This document shows positions 38,022 through 45,818 of a stretch of DNA of 64,000 nucleotides, one piece after another. The stretch comes from Desulforhopalus sp. IMCC35007 (lineage in GTDB: Bacteria > Desulfobacterota > Desulfobulbia > Desulfobulbales > Desulfocapsaceae). Both the position numbers and the translations under genes were made by a program. Each line of letters starts with the position of its first letter. Position 1 is the first letter of the stretch. The notes under the pieces are model-generated. The model made no database searches, was not told the DNA's origin, and saw only the letters and a program-made list of their open reading frames with translations. The stretch is from positions 1 to 64,000 of the forward strand of contig NZ_SWCN01000004.1 in assembly GCF_005116575.1 (NCBI RefSeq). Reading direction: 5' to 3'.

Positions 38022-38477
38022 TTAAATGGCTAACCTTGCCTTACTAAACATATCGTACGTAAACTGCATCGAACTCCCATCGGCAAGGTTCATGTATATT
38101 TTTTCTTCACCGACATCGCCAATAATACCTTCAAAGGTCTTAACCCCTTCAATAGCGTTATGAACCTTAACTCGAGCTTTCTTTCCTTTATACCTGCTGA
38201 AATCTTCAAGCGACCTTAACGGCCGTTCAAGCCCAGGAGATGAAACTTCTAAATTATAAGCATGGTTAATTATTTCTTCCACATCAAGATACTGACCGAG
38301 TTCCCGGCTCACATTACTACAATGATCCAGGCTAACCCCTTCTTTGCAGTCAATAAATACACGCAAGACCCAACCATGGGCCTCTGTCCGGAACTGTACC
38401 TCAAAGAGTTCCAACCCCATGTCAGGGAGCAGCTCATTGAGATAGCTCTGAACTTTTTCAACAATTAGCTCACTCAT
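38022..38477 (-). CDS. rimP: Ribosome maturation factor RimP
   Basis: I take the ATG at 38477 (MSELIVEK); an alternative TTG at 38489 adds four residues. 151 residues with the RimP N-domain (LNELLPDMGLELFEVQF) and block NLEVSSPGLERPLRS (about 75-89), then an SH3-like C-domain (ARVKVHNAIEGVKTFEGIIGDVG). It assists 30S assembly. It heads the rimP-nusA-ylxR-infB operon and lies 72 bp downstream of a terminator-like hairpin in a structured leader. Confidence 0.93.
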   Translation of the reverse strand: MSELIVEKVQSYLNELLPDMGLELFEVQFRTEAHGWVLRVFIDCKEGVSLDHCSNVSRELGQYLDVEEIINHAYNLEVSSPGLERPLRSLEDFSRYKGKKARVKVHNAIEGVKTFEGIIGDVGEEKIYMNLADGSSMQFTYDMFSKARLAI

Positions 38478-38548
38478 ATCAAACACCAAAAACTACTATC
38501 AGAAGAGATGAAAGCTTTCAAAAAAAATGATCTCTTATATGCGGACAT

Positions 38549-38571
38549 AAAAAAAAGCGGGCAATGCCCAC
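38549..38571 (-). terminator. Rho-independent terminator in the rimP leader
   Basis: On the minus strand GTGGGC (38571-38566) ATT GCCCGC (38562-38557) forms a tight stem and is followed by eight T (38556-38549). It lies 72 bp before rimP, so it either ends a small RNA or acts as an attenuator of the rimP-nusA-infB operon. Confidence 0.75.
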
Positions 38572-38845
38572 TTCCAAAAGCCCTCCTGCCAAATGTGCAT
38601 AAGCGGAAGGTATAACACCAATGACATGATCTTCTCACAGAGATGAGCCTCACACTTTCGCAGAAGATACGTGTCAATTGCGCAGAAATTTAACCACAGA
38701 TCAACAACTTTGTCAAGGCGAAAGCGCCAGCTCCTCTGTTCATTCCCGTCCAGCGTCTTTACAGTGCAATCGCAAGCAGGCTCGTGAAAAAGACATCTCT
38801 GCCGTCCGGAGCCGTTGTAGCTGATAGCGTTGTTCAACCATCCAA
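38549..38845 (-). ncRNA. Candidate structured leader / small RNA upstream of rimP
   Basis: The minus-strand transcript from about 38845 to the terminator would be near 295 nt. It contains a strong hairpin built of GACACGTATCTTCT (38675-38662) and AGAAGATCATGTC (38635-38623), a GGCG-CTTT-CGCC mini-hairpin near 38720, and the terminal stem. It does not show the conserved boxes of RNase P RNA, tmRNA or SRP RNA that I checked. It could be 6S-like or an attenuator leader. The 5' end is guessed from an AT-rich promoter-like stretch near 38850-38890. Confidence 0.3.
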
Positions 38846-38933
38846 GAGAACATTTACATTAATACTGTAATATTTCAAGTCACTTAAACAATTTATTTTA
38901 AGCCCTCGCCACCCCCGCTGATGAAAATTGTAT

Positions 38934-38962
38934 TTGACAAACCATTACGAGCACTTTATTAA
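38934..38962 (+). promoter_or_regulatory. Sigma70-type promoter for topB
   Basis: TTGACA (38934-38939), 17-base spacer, TATTAA (38957-38962), a 6/6 and 4/6 match. Transcription would start near 38970, giving an untranslated leader of about 165 nt before topB. Confidence 0.5.
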
Positions 38963-39133
38963 AACCACTGTTTCAGAACATTCCTGCTATCTTTTGCTAC
39001 CCAGGACAATATGACCGCATTGTGCCCATATTGCTAACATGCATTACATTTCCTTGCCCCAGCAAACCTATGTATTGTTCAACTGTTAGAAATAGAGATA
39101 GTCCTCTTATCTGTTAACCATACGAATTTCTTC

Positions 39134-41587
39134 ATGACCAATAAGACTCTTATCATAGCAGAAAAACCGAGTGTGGCCGGAGACCTTGCCAAGGCGCTTC
39201 CGGGTAAATTTAAAAAAACAAAAACACACTACGAAAGCGATAGTTATGTCGTCTCTTATGCAATTGGTCATCTTGTATCCATCTGTTACCCGGAAGAGAT
39301 TAATCCCGCGTATCAAAAATGGGACATGAACACACTCCCTATCCTCCCGGAAGAGTTTCCGTTAAAAGGTCTGGAAGGAACAAAAGCTCAACTCAATGTA
39401 CTGCAGAAGCTTATTCGCCGAAAAGATATCACAGAAATTATAAACGCCTGTGATGCCGGACGTGAAGGAGAGCTGATTTTTAAATACATCGTTAAGTATG
39501 TGTGGAACAACTCCGTTGCCAAAAAGTCCTTTAAACGGCTATGGCTTCAGTCAATGACAACGGATGCCATAAAAAGTGCCTTCGCGACACTGCGGGACAA
39601 CGAAGACATGACGCCCCTTGAAGATACAGCTCTCTGCCGCTCCGAATCAGACTGGCTGATAGGTATCAATGCAACCCGGGCACTAACCGGTTTCAATTCA
39701 AGGCGAGGCGGGTTTTTCCTTACACCGTGCGGCAGGGTACAGACCCCCACTCTGTCCCTGTTGGTCAAGAGAGAGCGGGCCCGACATGAATTTATTGCAA
39801 AACCATTCTGGACCCTGCACGCCACTTTTGATTTTCTCTCTGGAGCCTACGAGGGCAAATGGATTGACACCGCCTACACAAAAGACCCCACTGACGCCCA
39901 TAAAAAAGCCGATAGACTCTGGGATGCAAAAGACGCAGACGCTCTGATCCAAAAATGCACAGGTAAGGCTGCAGTCGTCACTGAAGAAACGAAAAAGACC
40001 AGCCAGAGCTCCCCACCACTTTACGACCTGACACTTCTGCAAAGAGAGGCCAATTCACGGTTTGGTTTTTCCGCCAAGAACACCCTGGGAATAGCCCAGG
40101 CACTCTATGAGCGACACAAAGTGCTTACTTACCCACGTACAGATTCAAAACATCTTCCAGAAGATTATCTGCCAACCGTCAAGAAAACCATCGAGAACCA
40201 GACTAAAGGTAAATTGAAAAAATTCGCCCGACTGGCTCTTGACAAAAATTATGTTGTTTTTTCCAAAAAGATTTTTGACAATTCCAAAATCTCTGATCAC
40301 CACGCTATCATACCTACCAACGTGCTCCCCTCTTCTCTATCAGAACCTGAAGAGAAAATATACACCCTCGTCGTACAGCGGTTTCTTGCCGTATTTTTCC
40401 CATCTGCTGAATATCTGAACACCAAAAGATATTCCGTTGTCGAAAATGAGACCTTTCTGACAGAAGGGAAAATTTTACTTGAAGCGGGTTGGAAGAGCAT
40501 CTACGGGACCGAGACAGGTGACGGTAAAGACAAAATTCTCACCCAGTTGCCAGACAACGCCAAGGTCTTGTGTGAATACTGCGAAAAAGAACAACACGAG
40601 ACGACCCCTCCTGCCCGCTTCAATGAGGCCACCCTGCTTTCAGCCATGGAAAATTCTGATAAGCTTGTGGCCGATGATGAACTCGCCGATGCCATGAAAG
40701 AGCGGGGACTTGGTACGCCTGCTACCAGGGCTGCCATTATTGAGAAACTGATCAATGAAAAATACGTGGTCCGAGAAGGAAAAGATCTAACCCCCACCGG
40801 TAAAGCATTTGAGCTTTTGTCACTTTTAGAGGCAATGAAAATTGAAGTCCTTGCATCTCCTGAAATGACCGGGGAATGGGAATATAAACTCAACCAGATC
40901 CTCAAAGGGGATTTTACCCGTGAAAAATTCATGGATGAAATCCGCTCCCTCACCAGACATATAATAGATCAGGTGAAAAACTTTGAAGCGGATGAAGTTC
41001 GCCTTGAAGCACCGTTTAGTCCGGTCAATGGCATCCACATTTTCTGCTCCCCCACCGCTTACATCAGCGCGGATGAAAAGATCAGTATACGCAAAATTCT
41101 CGGGGGCAGGATGCTGAGTGACAGCGATGTGATCGCTCTTCTCAATGGTGAAACGATAGGACCCTATAGCGATTTTCGTTCAAAACGGGGGAAACCTTTT
41201 ACGGCATCAGTAAAGCTTGTAAATAATAAAATTGAGTTTATGTTTGCAGACTCAATGGCCGAACTCGACATTGAGGCAATCAAAAAGAGCCCTTCATTGG
41301 GTTTTTCTCCCATCGACGGGACAAAAGTATTTGATACTCCAATGGCTTATTTATCAGAATCGGCTCTCGACGGAGAAACAAAAAAAGGTCTTCGAATCAG
41401 TAAAATAATTTTATCTAAAGAGATCACAGCCGAAAATATTAAGCAGCTTTTAACTGACGGGAAGACCGAGTTGATAACAGGATTTATCTCAAAAAGAAGA
41501 AAGCCCTTTGAAGCCTATCTGATTCTTGCTAAAAATGGTACAGTGAGTTTTGAATTTCCACCGAGAAAAACAAAACCAAAAGAATAA
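39134..41587 (+). CDS. topB: DNA topoisomerase III (type IA) with topo C-terminal repeats
   Basis: 817 residues. Toprim domain at the start (TLIIAEKPSVAGDLAKAL; acidic DAGREGELI near 115), then the type IA core with catalytic Tyr333 in LTYPRTDSK. It nicks one strand, passes the other and rejoins, decatenating or unwinding negative supercoils. Instead of zinc ribbons, the C-terminus has two similar modules (about 645-725 and 735-812), each ending SKRGKPFTASVKL or SKRRKPFEAYLIL, the topo C-terminal repeat, without CxxC pairs. It stands alone behind its own promoter and precedes rsfS by 35 bp. Confidence 0.93.
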   Translation: MTNKTLIIAEKPSVAGDLAKALPGKFKKTKTHYESDSYVVSYAIGHLVSICYPEEINPAYQKWDMNTLPILPEEFPLKGLEGTKAQLNVLQKLIRRKDITEIINACDAGREGELIFKYIVKYVWNNSVAKKSFKRLWLQSMTTDAIKSAFATLRDNEDMTPLEDTALCRSESDWLIGINATRALTGFNSRRGGFFLTPCGRVQTPTLSLLVKRERARHEFIAKPFWTLHATFDFLSGAYEGKWIDTAYTKDPTDAHKKADRLWDAKDADALIQKCTGKAAVVTEETKKTSQSSPPLYDLTLLQREANSRFGFSAKNTLGIAQALYERHKVLTYPRTDSKHLPEDYLPTVKKTIENQTKGKLKKFARLALDKNYVVFSKKIFDNSKISDHHAIIPTNVLPSSLSEPEEKIYTLVVQRFLAVFFPSAEYLNTKRYSVVENETFLTEGKILLEAGWKSIYGTETGDGKDKILTQLPDNAKVLCEYCEKEQHETTPPARFNEATLLSAMENSDKLVADDELADAMKERGLGTPATRAAIIEKLINEKYVVREGKDLTPTGKAFELLSLLEAMKIEVLASPEMTGEWEYKLNQILKGDFTREKFMDEIRSLTRHIIDQVKNFEADEVRLEAPFSPVNGIHIFCSPTAYISADEKISIRKILGGRMLSDSDVIALLNGETIGPYSDFRSKRGKPFTASVKLVNNKIEFMFADSMAELDIEAIKKSPSLGFSPIDGTKVFDTPMAYLSESALDGETKKGLRISKIILSKEITAENIKQLLTDGKTELITGFISKRRKPFEAYLILAKNGTVSFEFPPRKTKPKE

Positions 41588-41622
41588 TTTTGCACTTCCC
41601 TTCAAACAGAGGGGAAAAAATA

Positions 41623-42000
41623 ATGAAACAAATAAAAAAAGAATTTAAAGAAAAGAGTGGTCATGATCTTGCCCAGATATGCGCTAAAGTCGCCCTGGAC
41701 ACCAAAGCGGAAGAAGTCGTCATATTAGACGTACGTGGCCTTACCACCTTCACCGAGTATTTTGTTATCATGAACGGCAAATCTACCCGCCATGTTCAGG
41801 CATTGGCTGAGGCTATTGAAGGTTGCTTACGTTCAAAGAGGGTTAAATCGTCCACAGCTGAAGGGTTGCAGGAAGGTATGTGGGTCTTACTGGATTTTGA
41901 TGATGTTGTTGTTCACGTTTTTTACCATGAGCAGAGAAAATTTTACGACATAGAGGGCCTGTGGTCCGAGGCAAAGCAACTGGAGATTGAGGCAGCGTAA
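41623..42000 (+). CDS. rsfS: Ribosomal silencing factor RsfS (Iojap)
   Basis: Start at ATG 41623 (MKQIKKEF), which has AGAGGGGA upstream; the TTG at 41590 lacks it. 125 residues with the Iojap signature: EEVVILDVRGLTTFTEYFVIMNGKSTRHVQALAEAI (about 26-61) and GMWVLLDFDDVVVHVFYHEQRKFYDIEGLW. RsfS binds uL14 on the 50S subunit and blocks subunit joining in starvation. Its usual partner nadD is not adjacent. Follows topB closely, possibly in one transcript. Confidence 0.92.
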   Translation: MKQIKKEFKEKSGHDLAQICAKVALDTKAEEVVILDVRGLTTFTEYFVIMNGKSTRHVQALAEAIEGCLRSKRVKSSTAEGLQEGMWVLLDFDDVVVHVFYHEQRKFYDIEGLWSEAKQLEIEAA

Positions 42001-42051
42001 AGCTCACCTTTTTAACCTCCAAGCCAAATTAAAATACACAACTACTCAACC

Positions 42052-43455
42052 ATGCAATATTTAAGCACCAGGGGTGGCATTTCCCCGATATCCTTTACTC
42101 AAGCTGTAATGATGGGCCTTGCTGAAGATGGTGGTTTACTCCTACCAAGGACAATTCCCCGTATAGGTAGCGATACTTTTGCTTCCTGGCAGCAGTTGAG
42201 TTATCCAGAACTCGCCTTTGAAATTATGTCTCGCTTTATTGATGACATTCCAGGCAGTGATCTAAGAAATATTATCAATGCCTCCTATGCAAGCTTCACT
42301 TCAGAGCAAGTGACGCCGCTGGTGCACCATGGAGATTTGCATATTCTAGAACTTTTCCATGGCCCTACTCTCGCTTTTAAAGATGTGGCACTGCAATTTC
42401 TCGGCAACCTGTTCGAGTACATGCTCAAGAAAAATAAGTCAGTCCTCAACATTATTGGCGCGACCTCCGGGGATACCGGTTCTGCTGCGATTTATGGTGT
42501 CAGGGGAAAACAAAATATCAACATTTTTATCCTCCATCCCCACAAGCGGGTCAGTGCTGTTCAGGAAAGGCAGATGACCACAGTTCTGGATGCCAATGTT
42601 TTTAATATCGCAATCGATGGCTCTTTTGACGATGGGCAAAGCATCGTCAAAAGAATTTTCAATGATATTGAGTTCAAAAATAAATATCATCTCGGGGCAA
42701 TTAATTCGATTAACTGGGCAAGGGTTCTCGCTCAGGTTGTGTACTATGTATACAGCTGTATCCATGTTGCCACCCATGAAAAAGACTCATCCGTGGACTT
42801 TGCCATCCCGACCGGTAATTTCGGCGATATCTTCGCAGGCTACATAGCCAAAAAAATTCTACCTCCAGGCACAATTCGCCAACTGGTTCTGGCCACCAAT
42901 GACAATGATATCCTCTCTAGATTTGTCAATAAAGGTGATTACTCCCTTGGCGACGTCAAAATCACCTCAAGTCCGTCCATGGATATCCAGGCTGCCTCCA
43001 ATTTCGAGAGATACCTCTACTACCTCATGGACAGCGATCCCAACAAGACCAAGGCGCTGATGGAAGAATTCGCTGAGAACGGGCGCATCGACCTATCGGG
43101 GTCTCAGGACCTGATAAAAAGGGATTTTGTTGCAGTTGCCGTCTCAGAAGAACAGGTCGCAAACACCATTGCCGATTTCTACCAGAAATATGGCTATATA
43201 CTCGATCCACACACCGCAGTAGGAGTAAAAGCTGCACAAAAATTTAAGACCGGTGGTGTACCTATTGTCTGTCTGGCAACCGCCCACCCTGCCAAATTTG
43301 GTGATGTGGTGGAAAAGGCAATCAACGTTCCTTTAGAGATGCCTGAAAGCATTATCGGAATCATTGACAAAGAAGCCCGTTGTGAACTGATGGCTGCAGA
43401 GAAAAATGCAATTCAGAATTATATTGCCGAAAGAGCACTGCAACCTGCCGCTTAA
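42052..43455 (+). CDS. thrC: Threonine synthase
   Basis: 467 residues, the size of the longer (fungal/E. coli-like) threonine synthase class. It converts O-phosphohomoserine to threonine with pyridoxal phosphate. The N-terminal MQYLSTRGGISPISF and EDGGLLLP are typical. The PLP lysine is Lys110 in LAFKDVALQF, and GATSGDTGSAAIYGVRG holds the phosphate-binding loop. PTGNFGDIFAGYIAKK and AVGVKAA follow. Last gene before the two tatA-like genes, with no visible hom or thrB. Confidence 0.95.
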   Translation: MQYLSTRGGISPISFTQAVMMGLAEDGGLLLPRTIPRIGSDTFASWQQLSYPELAFEIMSRFIDDIPGSDLRNIINASYASFTSEQVTPLVHHGDLHILELFHGPTLAFKDVALQFLGNLFEYMLKKNKSVLNIIGATSGDTGSAAIYGVRGKQNINIFILHPHKRVSAVQERQMTTVLDANVFNIAIDGSFDDGQSIVKRIFNDIEFKNKYHLGAINSINWARVLAQVVYYVYSCIHVATHEKDSSVDFAIPTGNFGDIFAGYIAKKILPPGTIRQLVLATNDNDILSRFVNKGDYSLGDVKITSSPSMDIQAASNFERYLYYLMDSDPNKTKALMEEFAENGRIDLSGSQDLIKRDFVAVAVSEEQVANTIADFYQKYGYILDPHTAVGVKAAQKFKTGGVPIVCLATAHPAKFGDVVEKAINVPLEMPESIIGIIDKEARCELMAAEKNAIQNYIAERALQPAA

Positions 43456-43607
43456 CTTTATATTTGTTAATACAAGAGGCAAAGCATGTGTAAACTTGAC
43501 AAGTCGCCATGACTCATCTAATGTCTTCTGGATTATTTTTTGACATTAAAAGAGTAGGCTGAAAAGCCCATATATACTGTTGTTTATTTTTTTCAAGAGG
43601 TAAGACT

Positions 43608-43799
43608 ATGTTTGGACTCGGAATGCCGGAACTTGTAGTAATCCTAGTAATAATCGTGATAATTTTTGGTGCAGGAAAGTTGCCGGAGATAGGTTCCGGT
43701 ATCGGTAAAGGCATTAAAAACTTTAAGGAAGCGACCAAAAAAGAAGATGAAAATAAAAAAATAGATGAAGACGATAAAGGATCGAACAACCAGGCATAG
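43608..43799 (+). CDS. tatA: Twin-arginine translocase TatA/TatE-type protein (copy 1)
   Basis: 63 residues: N-terminal hydrophobic helix ([23 protein letters not shown]) followed by the FG hinge and an amphipathic helix ([14 protein letters not shown]), then a charged tail. This is the canonical TatA plan: the small subunit that oligomerises to pass folded proteins across the inner membrane. RBS AGAGG before the ATG. A second copy lies 98 bp downstream on the same strand. No tatC is in the window, so these are unlinked to the core translocase gene. Confidence 0.9.
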   Translation: MFGLGMPELVVILVIIVIIFGAGKLPEIGSGIGKGIKNFKEATKKEDENKKIDEDDKGSNNQA

Positions 43800-43897
43800 C
43801 CAGTTGATCTCATCGTTTTATCCTGAAATCATGGGCAACGAGCAAATTTATCTTTCTTTTGATCTCTTCGCTTGCCATCAGCTGTAAGGAGCCTGCA

Positions 43898-44152
43898 ATG
43901 TTTGGACTTGGAACCCCGGAACTGATCGTCATACTCGCCATTGCTTTTCTCGTCTTTGGCGGTAAAAAATTGCCTGAAATCGGGGCTGGACTGGGAAAAG
44001 CAATTTCCTCTTTCAAAAAAGGCATCAGTGAGGTTGAAGAGGGTGGAAAGGAGATTATCGGAGATATCCCAGGTGTAAAAGAAGTTGCTGAAGTAAAACA
44101 AAAAGTACAACAGGTAAAGGACCTTGGCAAAATAGATAATCTGCTCAAATAG
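43898..44152 (+). CDS. tatA: Twin-arginine translocase TatA/TatE-type protein (copy 2)
   Basis: The start at 43898 (MFGLGTPEL) is preceded by AAGGAG; a longer frame back to 43859 is not needed. 84 residues: hydrophobic helix ([15 protein letters not shown]), [20 protein letters not shown] amphipathic helix, then a longer acidic/coiled tail ([23 protein letters not shown]). The longer tail recalls TatB-type partners, but the N-terminus ([12 protein letters not shown], no Glu8 bias) fits TatA better. It duplicates the gene just upstream, with the same MFGLG start. A terminator follows. Confidence 0.88.
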   Translation: MFGLGTPELIVILAIAFLVFGGKKLPEIGAGLGKAISSFKKGISEVEEGGKEIIGDIPGVKEVAEVKQKVQQVKDLGKIDNLLK

Positions 44153-44215
44153 ATTCCACGCAATTTCACTCAATCGTTCGGCCACTTTCGAGCACATCCA
44201 AATTCATCCGAATAC

Positions 44216-44250
44216 AGGCAGTATGTTGTGTTGTATATACTGCCTTTTTC
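44216..44250 (+). terminator. Rho-independent terminator after tatA copy 2
   Basis: AGGCAGTAT (44216-44224) pairs with ATACTGCCT (44237-44245), 12-base loop, then TTTTC. It lies about 65 bp beyond the stop codon. Confidence 0.8.
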
Positions 44251-44530
44251 TTTGGACCTTCTACTCCTCCACAACCCCTCTTTTACAGAGCTTCTCTATG
44301 AGCTGTTCATAACCTTTCATTAAAAAGCCTATAACTGGGCATCTCTCCTTCAAAAAAAATGTTTTAAACCAGTCTTTTTTGCTGTTCTATGCGCAGCGTC
44401 ACTCTACGATCAGATTATCATCGCCGTTTTCTTGCTGAAGATTCATTCTTGAATATTTTTCGTGCACTACATTTTACATTTTTGTATACCTTTTAAGGGT
44501 TAAGATCTTACACCTCATCATGCAATATTC

Positions 44531-44557
44531 TTGACTTTTTTGTAACGGTCGTATAAT
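44531..44557 (+). promoter_or_regulatory. Candidate promoter of the glutamate synthase cluster
   Basis: TTGACT (44531-44536) and a perfect TATAAT (44552-44557), with a spacer of 15 bases, shorter than the ideal 17. It lies about 120 bp upstream of the first gene. The short spacer may mean activation by a regulator. Confidence 0.4.
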
Positions 44558-44678
44558 TAATCCAACTTAACCATACGTTTTTGTCTCTGTTTATCCGGCA
44601 TGACTCCCCCTGTAGGTCCGCATCCGATAGACTTTATTCCTGCCGCAAGGCATTTCTTACTACTTGTCAGGAGAAAAC

Positions 44679-45818
44679 ATGTGTCGTTTAGCCCTGAAAA
44701 CCGCCAATGAACCCTTCTCACCGTACGAGGTTCTTACTGCCATGGAAGCCATGCAGGAAGGATACGATGGATCGGGACTTGGCCTACTCCTTCGTGGAAT
44801 GGAATTTGAAGATTTCAAATACAATCCACGCTTTCCCATCCTCTCAGGCATAGCCCATACAGAGAAAGCATGGCACCGTGTTACTGATTATATGGATGAT
44901 AGAGGTTATGAACTCAAATATGATCACCGTTTTCACATGGAAGATGGCCATATAGAAGCCGAAGAGCGCTATCGTTATTTTTTACGCGCATACAGAATGC
45001 CTGTACGCTTTAGGGATGAGAGTGATGACGTCAGAGAAGCGGAAATGCTGAAAACGCGTCTTGCTCTCAGAAATCTTGCAACGGAAGAGGATAAAGTCGC
45101 TGTCTTTTCATTTTTCCCAGATGTTGCGATGATCAAGGAAGTCGGCTGGCCTTTGCAGATTGGCAACGGTCTGTGTCTCCATGATGGTCAGATTAAATCC
45201 CGCGTCTGCATGGCCCAGGGACGGCAAAACACCAACTACGGTATTAATCTGTATGCCTGCCATCCCTTTTTCATTCAGGGCATATCAACCATGACTAATG
45301 GTGAAAACACTGCCTTTGTTCCCATACGCGACTGGCTGGTTGGCAAAGACATCCCCGGTTACACAGGTTATCAGAGCGACAGTGAGGTTTTCACCCACAT
45401 CCTTCACTACACCCTGAAAAAACTGAATCTCCCCCTTCAGGCCTATAAACACATAATTACCCCGCTCAGCACCAAAGAACTGAGTGAGCATCCCCAGGGT
45501 GAATTTCTCACCGGACTTCGTCAGGTGTGCCGAAGGCTGATTATTGATGGCCCGAATGCTATCATCGGAACTCTTCCAGACGAAAGCTGTATGCTGGTCA
45601 TGGATCAGAAAAAACTGAGACCAGCCACTGTTGGCGGTAGAGACGGTGCATGGGCAATCGCATCAGAAATTTGCGGAGTACAGGCAATGGTACCGGATCG
45701 TGATCCTTCACTTGATTTCCAACCAATGCGCGAACACACAGTAATTATTCCCCCAGAGAGAAAGGAATTAGAAATATGGTCCCAGTACGATCCGTTTCCA
45801 TTACCCCTAGCAGCTTAG
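44679..45818 (+). CDS. Glutamate synthase glutamine amidotransferase subunit (class II)
   Basis: Start taken at 44679 so that Cys follows Met (MCRLALKT); the ATG is preceded by CAGGAG, and removal of Met exposes the catalytic Cys nucleophile of class II (Ntn) amidotransferases. 379 residues. GYDGSGLGLLLRG and GGRDGAWAIASE are typical of the glutamate synthase GATase domain, which releases ammonia from glutamine. In the classic enzyme this is the N-terminus of GltB; here it is a separate protein, as in archaeal-type enzymes. It overlaps the next gene by 43 bp, a sign of coupling. Confidence 0.85.
   Translation: MCRLALKTANEPFSPYEVLTAMEAMQEGYDGSGLGLLLRGMEFEDFKYNPRFPILSGIAHTEKAWHRVTDYMDDRGYELKYDHRFHMEDGHIEAEERYRYFLRAYRMPVRFRDESDDVREAEMLKTRLALRNLATEEDKVAVFSFFPDVAMIKEVGWPLQIGNGLCLHDGQIKSRVCMAQGRQNTNYGINLYACHPFFIQGISTMTNGENTAFVPIRDWLVGKDIPGYTGYQSDSEVFTHILHYTLKKLNLPLQAYKHIITPLSTKELSEHPQGEFLTGLRQVCRRLIIDGPNAIIGTLPDESCMLVMDQKKLRPATVGGRDGAWAIASEICGVQAMVPDRDPSLDFQPMREHTVIIPPERKELEIWSQYDPFPLPLAA

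Larger units (their letters stand above)
38478..39133. other. 656-bp intergenic region between rimP and topB
   Basis: It contains, on the minus strand, a probable structured leader or small RNA with its own terminator (38549-38571), and a long imperfect inverted repeat (38623-38635 with 38662-38675). On the plus strand it contains a good sigma70-type promoter (38934-38962) serving topB. A 100-codon frame on the minus strand (38535-38837) has no homology that I recognise, no RBS, and spans the hairpins, so I regard it as noncoding. No tRNA (such as the metY found here in E. coli) is visible. Confidence 0.55.
44153..44678. other. 526-bp intergenic region before the glutamate synthase genes
   Basis: It begins with a good terminator for the tatA pair (44216-44250). 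Downstream is a promoter-like pair at 44531-44557 and AT-rich sequence. I see no small ORF with an RBS, no riboswitch that I recognise and no tRNA. Confidence 0.5.

Noticed and set aside
38535-38837. 100-codon minus-strand frame upstream of rimP
   Set aside because: It runs through terminator and hairpin sequence, has no RBS and no recognised domain; a noncoding leader fits better.
43496-43545. Two TTGACA boxes upstream of tatA
   Set aside because: Neither has a -10 hexamer at a useful distance, so promoter status is unsupported.
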